A stretch of DNA of 64,000 nt from Tsuneonella suprasediminis (GCF_003605755.1 NZ_RAHJ01000019.1:258331-322330), one strand, 5' to 3'; shown: positions 1 through 10,773, numbered from the stretch's first letter. Notes: generated by a model not told the origin, from the sequence alone. A program made the numbers and translations.

Positions 1-1
1 C

Positions 2-610
2 GATGCATTTGATAGTGGCGGCGAACATGCTGAACGGGCTGCTTTGTTCGGGATTCAGCAAGGCGCGCTGGATGAACGGCTTCGTGCCCGCTCTGCAGAG
101 TCTCTGAAGGAAATTGGCTTTGATGGCTATGCCATTGGCGGGCTGGCGGTTGGAGAAGGTCAAGAGGCGATGTTCGCTACACTCGACTTTGCACCCGAAC
201 AACTGCCTGAAGATGCGCCACGCTATTTGATGGGCGTTGGTAAGCCGGACGATCTGGTGGGGGCGGTCGAACGCGGGGTCGATATGTTCGACTGCGTTTT
301 GCCCACTCGATCTGGCAGAAATGGCCAAGCTTTTACGTGGAATGGCCCGCTGAACATGCGAAATGCCCGGCATGCCGAAGATACGGAGCCACTGGATACG
401 CGGTGCTCCTGCTCTGTGTGCGGCACTTATTCTCGCGCCTACCTTCACCACCTTATCAAGTCGGGGGAAATGCTCGGTGCCATGCTGCTGACCGAGCATA
501 ATCTGTCCTTTTATCAGCAGCTCATGTTTGGAATGCGGAATGCAATTGTGAAAGGGCACTTTGCCTTGTTCGCATCCGATTTTCGACGAGACTATTTTTC
601 GCGCAGTTAG
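2..610 (+). CDS. tgt: queuine/preQ1 tRNA-ribosyltransferase, 3' part
   Basis: Tgt exchanges guanine-34 for preQ1 in tRNAs with GUN anticodons, a step of queuosine synthesis. About 202 C-terminal residues are visible; the reading frame is open to the left edge, so the 5' part lies outside the window. The nucleophile motif FDCVLPTR is present, with the aspartate that attacks the ribose. The zinc site follows: a C-x-C-x2-C cluster at bases 404-421 and a distal histidine in LTEHNL. The C-terminal end near 610 is normal for the family. A bidirectional hairpin terminator separates it from convergent rpsD. Confidence 0.97.
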   Translation, partial: DAFDSGGEHAERAALFGIQQGALDERLRARSAESLKEIGFDGYAIGGLAVGEGQEAMFATLDFAPEQLPEDAPRYLMGVGKPDDLVGAVERGVDMFDCVLPTRSGRNGQAFTWNGPLNMRNARHAEDTEPLDTRCSCSVCGTYSRAYLHHLIKSGEMLGAMLLTEHNLSFYQQLMFGMRNAIVKGHFALFASDFRRDYFSRS

Positions 611-630
611 AAACTGCCTGAAAATCAGAT

Positions 631-662
631 AAAAAAGGCGGCCTTGCAGGGCCGCCCTTTTT
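631..662. terminator. bidirectional intrinsic terminator between tgt and rpsD
   Basis: A 7-bp GC-rich stem (GGCGGCC at 637-643 with GGCCGCC at 650-656) is flanked by six A on the left and five T on the right. It therefore reads as a hairpin plus U-tract on both strands, which suits the convergent ends of tgt and rpsD. Confidence 0.85.
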
Positions 663-679
663 CATAACTGGATACCCAA

Positions 680-1294
680 TTAGCGCGAATAGAATTCGAC
701 AACCAGGTTCGGTTCCATCGTCACCGGATAGGGCACTTCGTCCAGCGTCGGAACGCGGCTGTAAGTGACCTTGTCAGTACCATCGGCGGATACATAGTCG
801 GGGATATCGCGTTCGGGCAGGCTCTGCGCTTCGATGATCAGCGCCATTTCCTTGGCCTTGTCGCCCAGCGAAATGACATCGCCGACATTGATACGGCGGC
901 TCGCCACGTTACACTTCACGCCGTTCACGCGGATGTGGCCGTGCGAAACGATCTGACGTGCAGCGAAAATCGTCGGAGCGAACTTGGCGCGATAGACCAC
1001 CATGTCAAGACGACGTTCGAGCAGACCGATCAGGTTCTGACCGGTATCGCCCTTCATACGCGACGCTTCCTGATAGGTGCGCTTGAACTGCTTTTCAGTC
1101 ACATCGCCATAGTAGCCCTTCAGCTTCTGCTTGGCACGAAGCTGAAGGCCGAAGTCGCTCATCTTGCCCTTGCGACGCTGACCGTGCTGGCCGGGGCCGT
1201 AAGAACGGCGATTTACTGGAGAATTCGGACGACCCCAGATGTTTTCGCCCATCCGGCGGTCGAGTTTGTGCTTGGCGCTCTTGCGCTTCGACAT
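680..1294 (-). CDS. rpsD: 30S ribosomal protein S4
   Basis: Primary 16S rRNA-binding protein that nucleates assembly of the small ribosomal subunit. The 204-residue length is standard. The basic N-terminal part ([14 protein letters not shown]) is followed by the S4 RNA-binding domain at about residues 94-157, including SHGHIRVNG. The ATG is preceded by an AAGGA ribosome-binding site (in AAATTGAAGGATACGACAT). It lacks the N-terminal CxxC zinc motif of some S4 proteins, so it is the zinc-free form. It is transcribed alone, away from the chorismate mutase gene, as is common for alphaproteobacterial rpsD. Confidence 0.98.
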   Translation of the reverse strand: MSKRKSAKHKLDRRMGENIWGRPNSPVNRRSYGPGQHGQRRKGKMSDFGLQLRAKQKLKGYYGDVTEKQFKRTYQEASRMKGDTGQNLIGLLERRLDMVVYRAKFAPTIFAARQIVSHGHIRVNGVKCNVASRRINVGDVISLGDKAKEMALIIEAQSLPERDIPDYVSADGTDKVTYSRVPTLDEVPYPVTMEPNLVVEFYSR

Positions 1295-1503
1295 ATGTCG
1301 TATCCTTCAATTTGCGTGTCGCGTGCCCCAGCGGCCGCGCTTCAACCCGGCATCGCCCGTATGGTCAATCACCAAACGCGGCCTCCGCTTCACCGGGATG
1401 CGGGACCAAATGCGAAGCGGCGCGCTTAGCAGGTTGTCGTGACAGGTCAAGCTACGCAATAGGTGCTCGACATAATCCGCGGGGCAGGGCAGGGGCCCCG
1501 ATC

Positions 1504-1818
1504 ATGGAAGACGCTATTAAACTGCCGGATGTTTGCGAAACTATGGCTGATGTGCGGGCCGGTGTCGATGCGACTGATCGCGCCTTGATGGAACTGCTCG
1601 ATCTACGTTTCGGTTACATGCGCGCCGCTGCTCGGATCAAGGCAGACCGCGAAGCGGTGCGTGATGAAGGGCGCAAGGCAGAAGTGATAAATAACGCGCG
1701 CACGGACGCGGAAGAGCGCGGGCTTCCCGCATCCGAACTGGCTGATATCTGGGATCAGCTGGTGGAATGCTCGATTGCTTATGAACTTCACCGGTGGGAC
1801 AGCACCAGGCGAGACTGA
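1504..1818 (+). CDS. chorismate mutase, AroQ class
   Basis: Predicted to convert chorismate to prephenate for phenylalanine and tyrosine synthesis. The 104 residues form one all-helical chorismate mutase type II domain. The family pattern is visible in the first helix (VDATDRALMELLDLRFGYM) and in IKADREAVRDEGRKAEV. The short length and the ADIWDQLVE segment also resemble isochorismate-pyruvate lyases of this fold, so the exact activity is not certain. An upstream in-frame extension exists to base 1312 but has no family similarity; the ATG at 1504 gives the normal family length. Confidence 0.85.
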   Translation: MEDAIKLPDVCETMADVRAGVDATDRALMELLDLRFGYMRAAARIKADREAVRDEGRKAEVINNARTDAEERGLPASELADIWDQLVECSIAYELHRWDSTRRD

Positions 1819-1853
1819 GGGGACGCAGTCGGAAACTGGTCAATATAGCCATT

Positions 1854-2579
1854 TTAATCACGGGCTGGTCGCTCCAACGCACTCAAGACGCCGCGCAAAG
1901 TGCGGATTTCGAGGTGGTTCCAGCCCGGCTTGGTCAGTACATTGCGTAATGTACGGCGGGTCGCTTCTGAACGGGATTCTGGAAAAAAGTAACGCTTTGG
2001 CTCCAGCAATGCCTCAAAATGACCAATCAACCCTTCCAAATCTTCTTGTGGGGCAGGAGGAAGCAGCTCCTCAATGGTCGGCGTTTCGAGCTTTGCCCCC
2101 TTGGACCATTCATAAGCACAGAGAATCACCGCCTGCGCGAGATTGAGAGAGCCAAATTCGGGATTGATCGGCACCGTCAGGATTGAGCGGGCAAGGGCAA
2201 CGTCCGAGGTTTCGAGCCCGGATCTTTCAGGCCCGAACATGATCGCGCTGCGCCCCGGCTGGGTATGAATTTCGTGTGCGGCAACATCGGGGGTTACCAC
2301 TGGTTTGGTCACCCCCCGCTTGCGAACCGTTGTGGCATATACGTTCGCGCAATCGGCCACCGCATCGGCAGCGCTCTCGAATATCTGGGCATTTTCCAGA
2401 ACGATATCTGCGCCCGATGCTGCAGGACCGGCCGATGGATTGGGCCAGCCATCGCGCGGAGCAACGAGCCGCATTTCGGTCAGCCCGAAATTGAGCATAG
2501 CCCGTGCCGCTTTGCCGATATTCTCGCCCAGTTGAGGGCGGACGAGAACGATAACCGGGAGGTCAGCCTGCACCGACAT
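1854..2579 (-). CDS. trmJ: tRNA (cytidine/uridine-2'-O-)-methyltransferase, TrmJ type
   Basis: SPOUT-class RNA methyltransferase expected to 2'-O-methylate position 32 of tRNAs with S-adenosylmethionine. The 241 residues include the typical N-terminal strand and helix ([20 protein letters not shown]), FGPERSGL, and [13 protein letters not shown], which together build the trefoil-knot cofactor site. A C-terminal helical tail follows. The start at MSVQADLP overlaps the end of nrdR by 17 bases; a longer in-frame version would lie inside nrdR and adds no conserved sequence. It is last in the rpiB-glyA-nrdR-trmJ run, an arrangement I associate with this group of bacteria. Confidence 0.9.
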   Translation of the reverse strand: MSVQADLPVIVLVRPQLGENIGKAARAMLNFGLTEMRLVAPRDGWPNPSAGPAASGADIVLENAQIFESAADAVADCANVYATTVRKRGVTKPVVTPDVAAHEIHTQPGRSAIMFGPERSGLETSDVALARSILTVPINPEFGSLNLAQAVILCAYEWSKGAKLETPTIEELLPPAPQEDLEGLIGHFEALLEPKRYFFPESRSEATRRTLRNVLTKPGWNHLEIRTLRGVLSALERPARD

Positions 2580-3039
2580 CGCGCACTGTGCTGGCAAATT
2601 CTTCGAAATCCTTTGCTTCCGAAAAATCGCGATAAACACTCGCAAATCGAATATAGGCAACGCTGTCGAGGTGGCGCAATCCGTCCATCACCATCTCTCC
2701 GATCCGGGCAGAAGGGATCTCGTTGTCGCCAGCGGTTTCGACTTGTCGTTGAATACCGGAAACAAGCTGATCGATCCGTTCCTGCTCAATCCCGCGCTTA
2801 CGACATGCCAGAGCGACGGATTGTTCGATCTTGGCGCGTTCGAACGGTTCGCGGCGTACGGTTTCCCCGTCATGCCCCGCCTTGACCACGATCACATCGC
2901 GCAACTGGACCCGTTCGAAAGTGGTGAAGCGCGCTCCACAGCCTTCGCATTGGCGGCGGCGACGGATCGCAGTGTTGTCTTCGGTCGGACGACTATCCTT
3001 CACCTGAGAATCGTCATGGGCACAGAAAGGGCAGCGCAT
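2563..3039 (-). CDS. nrdR: transcriptional repressor NrdR
   Basis: Nucleotide-sensing repressor of ribonucleotide reductase genes, acting at NrdR boxes. The 158 residues carry the N-terminal zinc ribbon ([10 protein letters not shown] and [12 protein letters not shown]) and then an ATP-cone domain that binds ATP or dATP (start around [11 protein letters not shown]). Length and domain order are standard. It follows the small membrane protein by nine bases and overlaps trmJ, so it is co-transcribed with glyA, a link between one-carbon supply and deoxynucleotide synthesis. No NrdR box was identified in this window. Confidence 0.97.
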   Translation of the reverse strand: MRCPFCAHDDSQVKDSRPTEDNTAIRRRRQCEGCGARFTTFERVQLRDVIVVKAGHDGETVRREPFERAKIEQSVALACRKRGIEQERIDQLVSGIQRQVETAGDNEIPSARIGEMVMDGLRHLDSVAYIRFASVYRDFSEAKDFEEFASTVRDVGAG

Positions 3040-3048
3040 TCGTCTGAC

Positions 3049-3261
3049 TTACTTCTTGATGCGGTTGTAGAGCGCAATACCCGCGCCTGCAGCAAGGCCA
3101 AGTGGCCACGACAGCGGCGGCACGAACAAGCCCACAACTGCACCTATCGCGGCGCCCGTCAGAACCGGTTTGGTCGAAGGGTGGTGCATCCCGTCCTTAG
3201 CCATCCCCGACACTTCGGATTTCAGGTCTTCAACCCAGTCCTGCCGGTTGGGATCGGTCAT
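3049..3261 (-). CDS. small glycine-zipper-like membrane protein
   Basis: Seventy residues with no function I recognise. An acidic, hydrophilic N-terminal half (MTDPNRQDWVEDLKSEV) is followed by a glycine/alanine-rich hydrophobic stretch (VLTGAAIGAVVGLFVPP and GLAAGAGIALY) that probably forms one membrane hairpin, then a basic tail (NRIKK). The start is set by a good ribosome-binding site (GGAAGG, eight bases before ATG), and it overlaps the last codons of glyA by seven or fewer bases. Similar short proteins sit beside glyA and nrdR in related genomes by my recollection, so a conserved hypothetical is the safe name. Confidence 0.75.
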   Translation of the reverse strand: MTDPNRQDWVEDLKSEVSGMAKDGMHHPSTKPVLTGAAIGAVVGLFVPPLSWPLGLAAGAGIALYNRIKK

Positions 3262-3266
3262 CGTTA

Positions 3267-4586
3267 TTACCTTCCGGGATAAACGGGAAACGCGACGCAC
3301 AGCTCCGAAACGCGCCGACGGACGCTTTCTTCCGCCTGTGCATCCCCTTCCGCGCCGTTTTTGGCGAGCCCATCGACCACCTCGGCAATGAGGCCGCCGA
3401 TCGTGCGGAATTCGTCCGGGCCAAAGCCGCGCGTGGTTCCGGCGGGTGTGCCCAAACGGATGCCGCTGGTCACAAACGGGCTACGCGTGTCGTACGGGAT
3501 GCCGTTCTTGTTACAGGTCAGCCATGCGCGATCGAGACCTTTCTCGGCATCTTTGCCTGTGACGTCCTTAGCGGTGAGATCCACCAGCATGGAATGGTTG
3601 TCCGTCCCGCCTGAAACGACCCGCAGGCCGCCAGCCTCGATTCCTTCCGCCAGCGCGCGGGCGTTGGTAACGACGCGGGCTGCGTAATCTTTGAAATCGG
3701 GGCGCAAGGCTTCCGCAAAGGCGACTGCCTTGGCGGCAACGATGTGCATCAGCGGGCCGCCCTGCATTCCGGGGAATACCGCCATGTTGATCGGTTTGGT
3801 CAGCTCTTCATCGTTCCACAGGATCACGCCGGAACGAGGGCCGCGCAAACTCTTGTGAGTGGTTGTGGTGACGACATGGGCATGGGGAAACGGCGAGGGG
3901 TGAGCGCCGCCGGCCACCAGGCCTGAAATGTGGCTCATATCCACCATGAGATAGGCGCCGACTTCATCCGCGACCTTGCGGAAAGCTTCCCAGTCCCAGA
4001 CCCGCGAATAGGCGGTGCCGCCAGCGATTATGAGCTTCGGCTTATGCTCCTTCGCTGTGGCCATCACAGCGTCCATATCGATCAGTTCATTGTCCTGCCG
4101 CACACCATAGCTGACAGGGTTGAACCATTTGCCGCTCATATTAACGGGCGATCCATGCGTCAGGTGGCCGCCTGAATTAAGGTCAAGCCCCATAAATGTG
4201 TCGCCTGGCTGCAACAGCGCGAGGAACACTGCCTGGTTCATCTGGCTGCCGGAATTTGGCTGCACATTGGCGAAATTGCAGCCGAACAGCTTCGTCGCGC
4301 GGTCGATTGCCAGCGTTTCCACAACGTCGGCATACTCGCAGCCGCCATAATAGCGTTTGCCGGGATACCCTTCGGCGTATTTGTTGGTGAACACGCTGCC
4401 CGCCGCTTCGAGCACCGCTTTGCTGGCGATATTCTCACTTGCGATCAATTCGATCTTGGTACGCTGACGCTCCAGTTCGTTCTGGATGGCGGCATAAATA
4501 TCGGGATCGGCAGTTGCCAGATCATCGCCCCAAAAGCGGGTCATGTCTGTTGTGCTTGAGAGATTGTCAGCGATAGTGGTGGTCAT
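3267..4586 (-). CDS. glyA: serine hydroxymethyltransferase
   Basis: PLP enzyme that interconverts serine and glycine while loading tetrahydrofolate with a one-carbon unit. The 439 residues contain the PLP-lysine motif [15 protein letters not shown], the N-terminal IELIASEN, and [15 protein letters not shown] for substrate and cofactor binding. The ATG at 4586 has a GAAGGAAC ribosome-binding site; a start 18 bases upstream would overlap rpiB further and is less likely. The end of rpiB lies 15 bases upstream of this start, so the two are one transcript, with nrdR and trmJ downstream. Confidence 0.97.
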   Translation of the reverse strand: MTTTIADNLSSTTDMTRFWGDDLATADPDIYAAIQNELERQRTKIELIASENIASKAVLEAAGSVFTNKYAEGYPGKRYYGGCEYADVVETLAIDRATKLFGCNFANVQPNSGSQMNQAVFLALLQPGDTFMGLDLNSGGHLTHGSPVNMSGKWFNPVSYGVRQDNELIDMDAVMATAKEHKPKLIIAGGTAYSRVWDWEAFRKVADEVGAYLMVDMSHISGLVAGGAHPSPFPHAHVVTTTTHKSLRGPRSGVILWNDEELTKPINMAVFPGMQGGPLMHIVAAKAVAFAEALRPDFKDYAARVVTNARALAEGIEAGGLRVVSGGTDNHSMLVDLTAKDVTGKDAEKGLDRAWLTCNKNGIPYDTRSPFVTSGIRLGTPAGTTRGFGPDEFRTIGGLIAEVVDGLAKNGAEGDAQAEESVRRRVSELCVAFPVYPGR

Positions 4587-4600
4587 GCCGGTTCCTTCAA

Positions 4601-5041
4601 TCAAGACAGGGCGGGAGAGGAAAGCTTATCGACACGGCGCTGGTGACGCCCACCTGCGAAATCGGTGCCAAGAAAGGATGTTACACAGGCTTTAGCCATT
4701 TCAATGCCAATCAGCCGGGCACCCATCGCAATGCAATTAGCGTCATTATGTTCACGAGCCAGCCCTGCCGACAAAGGCTCCGAAACCTGCGCACACCGAA
4801 CGACAGGGTTTCGATTAACCGCAATTGATATCCCAATGCCGGACCCACAGAGCGCAATCCCTCTGTCAGCGGTTCCATCTGCGACGACTGACGCCAGTTT
4901 GTATCCATAGTCAGGGTAATCGACACCTTCCCCGTCATAGGGCCCAAGGTCGGCAACTTCATGCCCTTGCTCAATGAGCCACTCGTACAAAGCAGCTTTC
5001 ATATCGAGCGCGGCGTGATCGGAGGCGATGGCGATTCTCAT
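4601..5041 (-). CDS. rpiB: ribose-5-phosphate isomerase B
   Basis: Interconverts ribose 5-phosphate and ribulose 5-phosphate in the pentose phosphate pathway. The 146 residues start at [13 protein letters not shown], the typical RpiB N-terminus, and contain the active-site region [13 protein letters not shown] and [15 protein letters not shown]. An in-frame start 36 bases upstream is possible but adds residues not found in the family. First gene of the rpiB-glyA-nrdR-trmJ run; its promoter should lie between 5042 and 5276, where I could not pick out a convincing housekeeping promoter. Confidence 0.95.
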   Translation of the reverse strand: MRIAIASDHAALDMKAALYEWLIEQGHEVADLGPYDGEGVDYPDYGYKLASVVADGTADRGIALCGSGIGISIAVNRNPVVRCAQVSEPLSAGLAREHNDANCIAMGARLIGIEMAKACVTSFLGTDFAGGRHQRRVDKLSSPALS

Positions 5042-5276
5042 GCGTGGCGCATAGGCAACTCTTGTCGGCTTCTCCACCCCTTCTGTGGCATTTCAACGAC
5101 CCATGCTGGATTGGACAGCGATGCGTGTTCGTTTTTGCGGGATTTTTGGCACGGAATCACGAGTGATTTTGCGGCGTTATCGTTAGGAAGAATTGAACGA
5201 AAACGGCCATTTTTCTTATGAAATCAATTTAAGTACATGATAAATAGACATAGTTTATGGTTATCTTGCGTTCATC

Positions 5277-6032
5277 ATGGATTACCCTATACACACTGCT
5301 GTAAATAAGTGGTGGGACGCACCTGAGATGGACAAGTCGAATGCTCGGGAATGGGACAAGGATGTTCGCAATAATTGCGGACAGACAGAAGTGTGCCGTC
5401 CGCTTGTTTTTCACGCCAATGAAAACTGGCAGGGAGAAGGCAGCGAATGTTGTGCTGTTCGCTCGATTTCCCAGACAGCTATCATATTGGAAACACAAGA
5501 TAAGATGGTCCAGGGTGAGACCATTGACCTCTGTCTTGTTGACGATGTTGTGCATCGAGCCAAGGTCGTTTGGGTTAATGGCTTAATGCATGGCTGTGAA
5601 TTCGATCACCCATTGAGCGATACTGAATTTCAGCGTCTCCCAAATACCTTCAGATTGGGTGGAACAGCATTGAAAAACGAACAGATTGATGTTTCTCATA
5701 AGGAAACGTTTGGGGAGAGACTTCGGCGATTGCGGACTGATCGTGCAATGAGCCAATCCCATCTTGCGCGGCAACTGGGTGTTTCCAAGGTCACAGTGTG
5801 GAACTGGGAGAAGGATTCATCAGTGCCACGCAGTCAATCGTTGGAGCAGCTCGCCGAGATTTTCAAATGCTCGGTTAGAGAGTTGTTGTTTGGAAATGAC
5901 GCCAGCCTTTTTCCAGATGATGGAGAGCGGGGTTCGCTGCGTGAAGCATTAGAATTTTATAAGACGAAGATCGCGGCGGTGGCTGGCGTCAGTACCGAAG
6001 ATGTGGCGATAACTATTTCATTCGGCAACTGA
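5277..6032 (+). CDS. PilZ-like domain fused to an XRE-family helix-turn-helix
   Basis: A 251-residue one-component regulator of unusual build. Residues about 38-118 look like a PilZ domain: a basic start at R41, a VRSISQTAII segment in place of the usual [DN]xSxxG loop, and the typical end pattern HRAKVVWVNGLMHGCEF. Residues about 145-205 form an XRE DNA-binding domain (ERLRRLRTDRAMSQSHLARQ, VSKVTVWNWEKD). A short tail may mediate dimerisation. PilZ domains normally bind cyclic di-GMP, but the RxxxR motif is not intact and the loop glycine is alanine, so ligand binding is doubtful. The gene and its flanks are visibly richer in A+T than the neighbours. Targets are unknown. A second ATG at codon 18 is an alternative start. 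Confidence 0.8.
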   Translation: MDYPIHTAVNKWWDAPEMDKSNAREWDKDVRNNCGQTEVCRPLVFHANENWQGEGSECCAVRSISQTAIILETQDKMVQGETIDLCLVDDVVHRAKVVWVNGLMHGCEFDHPLSDTEFQRLPNTFRLGGTALKNEQIDVSHKETFGERLRRLRTDRAMSQSHLARQLGVSKVTVWNWEKDSSVPRSQSLEQLAEIFKCSVRELLFGNDASLFPDDGERGSLREALEFYKTKIAAVAGVSTEDVAITISFGN

Positions 6033-6035
6033 TAA

Positions 6036-6674
6036 TTACTCGTTCGAGGACGGGACACGGTTGCCCTGCAATTTAGCGGCGACGTCTGGGTGCTTTTTCA
6101 GGTAGTCAACGATTTCAGCTTGCATACGCTCACGTTCGGCAAGCTGAACCTTTTGAATAGCCTCCAAATAGGCTTCATTAACTTTGGCGACAGCTGGGTC
6201 GCCGAGCAGCTTCATCGAAGTTTGTAAGTAGCGGCTTCCGGCAGGTGTTTCGGCGAAAGCGCGAATATGCCTGAGTTCATCCAGCGAATACTCGTGTGTA
6301 TATGCCAGTGCAGTGGCATCGAGAATCTGTGGCAAATATTCCCTGACTGTAGGCATCAGCAAGCCGGGCATCGCGTCGAACTGATCGTTCAGCATTTTTC
6401 GAAGCCCGGCATCCGGTACACTGTCGACCTTCATCGCCCGCCGAAACTGTCCCAGCATATCGTCGATAGTTTTGGCAAACGTTTGTTCACGGGTTTCTGG
6501 CGGGAACATGATCCGAACGATCGCCTGTGCCTGCTCCAATGCCGTTGCGTCAGAATGCCTCGTGGATTCAGCAGCAGTCACCGGGGCAGGTGAAGCAGAT
6601 TCGGTACTGTGAGCAACTGCGGCAGAATATGCGAATGTAAACGCAGCACAGGCCGCGAAGGTGTGACGAACCAC
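6036..6674 (-). CDS. secreted DUF2059-family protein
   Basis: Function unknown. The C-terminal half is a DUF2059 domain, with AYTHEYSLDELRHIRAFAETP and a following helix ending in a charged tail. Starting at the GTG at 6674 (preceded by CCGGAA) gives an N-terminus VVRHTFAACAAFTFAYSAAVAH that reads as a signal peptide, so a periplasmic protein is likely. A longer frame to base 6734 adds 20 polar residues in front of it and would spoil the signal. It converges on the PilZ-XRE gene with only three bases between stops. Confidence 0.75.
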   Translation of the reverse strand: MVRHTFAACAAFTFAYSAAVAHSTESASPAPVTAAESTRHSDATALEQAQAIVRIMFPPETREQTFAKTIDDMLGQFRRAMKVDSVPDAGLRKMLNDQFDAMPGLLMPTVREYLPQILDATALAYTHEYSLDELRHIRAFAETPAGSRYLQTSMKLLGDPAVAKVNEAYLEAIQKVQLAERERMQAEIVDYLKKHPDVAAKLQGNRVPSSNE

Positions 6675-6755
6675 AAGAATATTCCGGTTATGGATGCCTG
6701 GCCTCACATCAAATAGGCGGGGCAAAGCTTCCACATTGCCTCGCCGATATGCGCC

Positions 6756-8792
6756 TTATTGATCGAGGAAACTACGCATTTTCCGGCTGCGGCTCGGGTG
6801 CTTCAGCTTACGCAAAGCCTTTGCTTCGATTTGCCGGATACGTTCACGTGTCACCGAGAATTGCTGACCGACTTCTTCCAGCGTGTGATCGGTGTTCATG
6901 CCGATGCCAAACCGCATACGAAGCACACGTTCCTCACGCGGGGTGAGGCTGGCGAGCACGCGCGTAACCGTTTCCTTGAGGTTGGACTGGATCGCCGCAT
7001 CCACCGGGATAATGGCGTTCTTGTCTTCAATGAAGTCGCCAAGGTGCGAATCTTCTTCATCCCCGATCGGCGTTTCCAGGCTGATCGGTTCCTTGGCGAT
7101 CTTCATAACTTTGCGAACTTTTTCCAGAGGCATGGAAAGGCGCTCGGCCATTTCCTCCGGTGTCGGTTCGCGGCCCTGTTCGTGGAGGAACTGTCGACTC
7201 GTTCGCACAAGTTTATTGATCGTTTCGATCATATGCACCGGAATGCGGATCGTACGTGCCTGATCTGCAATCGAGCGCGTGATCGCCTGACGGATCCACC
7301 AGGTGGCATAAGTGCTGAATTTGTAGCCGCGGCGGTATTCGAATTTATCGACCGCCTTCATCAGGCCGATGTTCCCTTCCTGAATCAAATCCAGGAATTG
7401 CAGGCCTCGATTGGTGTATTTCTTGGCAATCGAAATCACCAGCCGAAGGTTCGCCTCGACCATTTCCTTCTTGGCGATACGCGCTTCGCGTTCGCCCTTC
7501 TGGACCATGTTAACGATTCGGCGAAACTCTGGCAGAGCCATACCGGTCTGGCTGGCAATGTCTGCGATTTCAGCGCGGATACGCTCGACGGCGTCAGCCT
7601 CTTTCTCTGCGAAAGCGGCCCATTTTTTATCCTTCTTGGCGTTATCCGTCAGCCAGTTATCGTCCAGCTCGTTGCCGATATAGGCATTGAGGAAGTCGAC
7701 CCGCTTAACTTTATGGCGCTCCGCAAGGCGCAGCATCTGGCCGCCCAGGGCGGTCAGGCGGCGGTTAAATGCGTAGAGATTATCGACCAGGAATTCGATC
7801 TTGCTCGCGTGAAACTGAACGCTTTCAACCTCTGCGGTCAGCTGTTCGCGCAGTTCCTCGTATTTCTTTTCCTTCGCTGCCGGAAAATCTTCTCCCCGGC
7901 CGAGCACGTCGACGCGCTCCGCCTGAAGCTTTTCGAATTTCTTGAACAGGTCGGTAATGCGCGCGAAGCGTTCGAGAGCGTCCGGCTTAAGCGCAGCTTC
8001 CATCTGCGCGAGCGACAAGGTGTTGTCCTCGTCATCCTCTTCTTCGCGCCGCTTGGACGAGCCTTCTTCGCCGTCCTCATCGTCAGCATCGGCATCCTCG
8101 TCTTCGTCATCATCGTCGCGAATGGTGGGGCCGGCTGTTTCTTCGGAGATTTCGCCATCGTCGTCGTCTTCGGCACCCTCTTCCATCTTATCGACGGGAG
8201 GTTCCTTGGAGAGCATGGCATCGAGATCGAGAATTTCGCGCAGCTGCATTTCCTCGGCATTGAGAGCCTCGGACCATTGAATGATCGCGTGAAATGTAAT
8301 CGGACTTTCACAAAGCCCGATGATCATCGTGTCGCGCCCAGCCTCGATACGTTTGGCGATAGCGATTTCGCCTTCGCGGCTGAGCAATTCCACCGCGCCC
8401 ATTTCGCGCAGGTACATTCGCACCGGGTCATCGGTGCGCTCAACAGTTTCTTTCTTCTTCGCAGCGGCGGGTTTTGCTTTGGTGGCAGCACCGCCATCAT
8501 CGCTGTCATCACTATCGTCAGAAGAATCGAGTGCGTCGACACCTTCGTCGGAGTCACTATCCTCTTCGGCGTCTTCATCTTTTTCAACGATATTGACGCC
8601 CATTTCGCTGATGGCGGACATGACGTCCTCGATCTGCTCTGACGAAAGCTGATCCTGCGGGAGAGCTTCGTTAAGCTCGTCGACTGTCACGTATCCGCGA
8701 CGCTTGGCGCGCGTGATGAGCTTCTTGATCGAAGCTTCGTTGAGGTCGATGAGGGGGGCGTCGTCTTTGCCGTTACCGTCGTCGCTTGCCAT
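6756..8792 (-). CDS. rpoD: RNA polymerase primary sigma factor RpoD
   Basis: Housekeeping sigma-70 factor. The 678 residues include an N-terminal region 1.1, two strongly acidic stretches (roughly residues 55-100 and 205-260, rich in Asp and Glu), then regions 1.2-4. Region 2 shows [20 protein letters not shown] and the -10 recognition segment [19 protein letters not shown]. Region 4 shows [19 protein letters not shown] and ends in MRSFLDQ. The ATG at 8792 was preferred to a TTG 15 bases upstream. The dnaG stop overlaps the upstream leader, which fits the yqeY-dnaG-rpoD macromolecular-synthesis operon. The acidic inserts are common in sphingomonad RpoD and are not damage. Confidence 0.97.
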   Translation of the reverse strand: MASDDGNGKDDAPLIDLNEASIKKLITRAKRRGYVTVDELNEALPQDQLSSEQIEDVMSAISEMGVNIVEKDEDAEEDSDSDEGVDALDSSDDSDDSDDGGAATKAKPAAAKKKETVERTDDPVRMYLREMGAVELLSREGEIAIAKRIEAGRDTMIIGLCESPITFHAIIQWSEALNAEEMQLREILDLDAMLSKEPPVDKMEEGAEDDDDGEISEETAGPTIRDDDDEDEDADADDEDGEEGSSKRREEEDDEDNTLSLAQMEAALKPDALERFARITDLFKKFEKLQAERVDVLGRGEDFPAAKEKKYEELREQLTAEVESVQFHASKIEFLVDNLYAFNRRLTALGGQMLRLAERHKVKRVDFLNAYIGNELDDNWLTDNAKKDKKWAAFAEKEADAVERIRAEIADIASQTGMALPEFRRIVNMVQKGEREARIAKKEMVEANLRLVISIAKKYTNRGLQFLDLIQEGNIGLMKAVDKFEYRRGYKFSTYATWWIRQAITRSIADQARTIRIPVHMIETINKLVRTSRQFLHEQGREPTPEEMAERLSMPLEKVRKVMKIAKEPISLETPIGDEEDSHLGDFIEDKNAIIPVDAAIQSNLKETVTRVLASLTPREERVLRMRFGIGMNTDHTLEEVGQQFSVTRERIRQIEAKALRKLKHPSRSRKMRSFLDQ

Positions 8793-8803
8793 CTGGTTCC
8801 GTA

Positions 8804-10699
8804 TCAATCCGTTGTCTCGTCCGCTTCGCTGTTCCCGCCAGCTTGCGGATCGCCTGAATTATCATGAGCCGCGCCGGCGGCCCGCTTGCTTGCCATTTGC
8901 CCGAGTCGCTGCTGATTTTCCAGCATTCGTTCCCTCAGGCGTTTTTGTTCGGCAAACGCGCCCTCGGGATCGATAGCAAATCGCGCAGTTGCCGCGGAAA
9001 TGGCGGCTTCCAGCGCAGGCCTTTCGACCAGCAACGATATGGCTTCGGCCAAGACTTCGCGCGCCTCGTGCGGATCGGTTCCTTCTCTAAGGAAGGCAAA
9101 ACGGGCTTTATCCAGTGGCGCGGATAGACCAGCGGGTGCTGATATGGGCGTTTTTGCGCTGGGATCAAGCATCTCTGCAGCTTCTATCAACGAATCCAGG
9201 GCGGGGCCGATCTTTTTGTCAACAACAGCAAAGCGTGACAGTTCGTCAGCGTGGGCAGCGATTTGATCGGGGAAGCGCAGTAATCCGGCAAGAACAGCCG
9301 AAGCGAGTATATCCCGCGAACCACCTTCGATTACTTTGCGGAGCCTGTTGGCTGCCTCTGGCGAAAGGGGCGGTGGCGCTGACTTGGCAAACCCGCTTTT
9401 CCAATCGCGTTTCGCGCGGGCAGGGCGGGGTGCTCGGGGAGGAAAAGCGAACGCAGAAAATTTCTCCAGCAACTCGCGGCGATAGAGTGCCTTGATATCC
9501 GAGTGTTCGATAGCATCGACATGCGCCATCAGGCGGGCTTTCAGCCCGGCTTTGTCTTCCGGCGTATTGAGGGGGTGGGCGTCGCGTTCGGCATTCCACA
9601 AGGTGTCGACGAGTGTGCTCGGAGAAACAAGCAGGTCTTCCATCGCCTGAACGCCGCTTTGCTTTATCAGGTCGTCTGGGTCGAGCCCTGCTGGCAAATG
9701 AACGATCCCCAGTGTCTTACCAGGTTGTAACAAGGGCAAAGCCCTGGAAATTGCGCGCATAGCCGCCCGCTGGCCCGCGCTGTCGCCATCGAAACACAGG
9801 ACTGGCGTGTCGACCATACGCCACAATAAGCCAAGTTGTCGTTCGGTCAGGGCCGTGCCCATCGGGGCAACCGCGTCCTCTATCCCGGCTGCGGACAGCG
9901 CGATCACATCCATATAGCCTTCGACAACGATAACCCGATTGGTCTGGCGACTGGCGGGACCGGCGCGATGCAGATTGTATAGTGTGCGCCCTTTATCGAA
10001 TAACGGCGTGTCAGGGCTGTTGAGATACTTCGGGGCTTTCGTGTCGCTGTCGAGAATTCTCCCCCCAAATCCGATCACGCGGCCACGTGCGTCCTGAATT
10101 GGCAGCATGAGCCTGTCACGAAAACGGTCGTAAGGCTCCTTGTCATCGACAGCGATACGCAGGCCGGATTCGATCAGCAGCGGCTCTTCGAAATGGGACA
10201 AGGCCGCTTTCATGGCTTGCCGATCGACCGGCGCGTAGCCGAAACCGAAGCGCTCCACCGTGCGCGAATTGAAACCGCGCGAAGCCAAATAATCGCGCGC
10301 CTTGGTTCCGCGCTCGCCTGCAAGATTGGCAACGAACCATTGCTGTGCCGCTTCGCAAACATCGTTAAGCGTGGCGCGCTGTTCAGCCTGTTGCGCGGCG
10401 CGCGGATCAGGGGCGGGGACTTCCATCCCGGCTTCCGCGGCCAGTTCCTTCACCGCATCCATGAATGACAGGCCGCGCTGATCGGTCATCCAGCGGATGA
10501 CATCGCCATGCGCTCCACATCCGAAGCAGTGATAGAAGCCCTTCTGGTCGGAAACGGTAAAGCTTGGCGACTTCTCATTGTGGAATGGACAGCACGCTTT
10601 CCATTCATGCCCGGCTTTCTGCAGCTTGGTCGTGCGCGAAATAACGCTGGATAGCGTTATCCGCGCACGCAGTTCGTCAAGCCATTGGGGTGAAAGCAT
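8804..10699 (-). CDS. dnaG: DNA primase DnaG
   Basis: Synthesises RNA primers at the replication fork in contact with the DnaB helicase. The 631 residues show the order expected: N-terminal CHC2-type zinc finger ([12 protein letters not shown], then [12 protein letters not shown]), the RNA polymerase core with a TOPRIM motif ([11 protein letters not shown] and DGDSAGQRA), and a divergent C-terminal helicase-interaction region. The start [14 protein letters not shown] matches the family. It is followed directly by rpoD and preceded by yqeY at 74 bases. Confidence 0.97.
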   Translation of the reverse strand: MLSPQWLDELRARITLSSVISRTTKLQKAGHEWKACCPFHNEKSPSFTVSDQKGFYHCFGCGAHGDVIRWMTDQRGLSFMDAVKELAAEAGMEVPAPDPRAAQQAEQRATLNDVCEAAQQWFVANLAGERGTKARDYLASRGFNSRTVERFGFGYAPVDRQAMKAALSHFEEPLLIESGLRIAVDDKEPYDRFRDRLMLPIQDARGRVIGFGGRILDSDTKAPKYLNSPDTPLFDKGRTLYNLHRAGPASRQTNRVIVVEGYMDVIALSAAGIEDAVAPMGTALTERQLGLLWRMVDTPVLCFDGDSAGQRAAMRAISRALPLLQPGKTLGIVHLPAGLDPDDLIKQSGVQAMEDLLVSPSTLVDTLWNAERDAHPLNTPEDKAGLKARLMAHVDAIEHSDIKALYRRELLEKFSAFAFPPRAPRPARAKRDWKSGFAKSAPPPLSPEAANRLRKVIEGGSRDILASAVLAGLLRFPDQIAAHADELSRFAVVDKKIGPALDSLIEAAEMLDPSAKTPISAPAGLSAPLDKARFAFLREGTDPHEAREVLAEAISLLVERPALEAAISAATARFAIDPEGAFAEQKRLRERMLENQQRLGQMASKRAAGAAHDNSGDPQAGGNSEADETTD

Positions 10700-10773
10700 G
10701 CAAGCAGTATTGCGCTACCCGTTTCAGGAAGTCGAGCGGGACCAGAAAATTTCGCCGGGCAGACGGATGGCGA

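Noticed and set aside
1312-1503. N-terminal extension of the chorismate mutase
   Set aside because: The added 64 residues lie in the rpsD promoter gap, show no family similarity and would make the protein longer than the family.
5153-5178. GGAAT-N17-CGTT before the PilZ-XRE gene as an EcfG promoter
   Set aside because: The last -35 base differs from consensus and the site lies about 100 bases from the start; too weak alone.
6759-8642. 627-codon plus-strand frame opposite rpoD
   Set aside because: It mirrors the acidic and third-position G+C bias of rpoD; its translation has no domain and rpoD is certain on the other strand.
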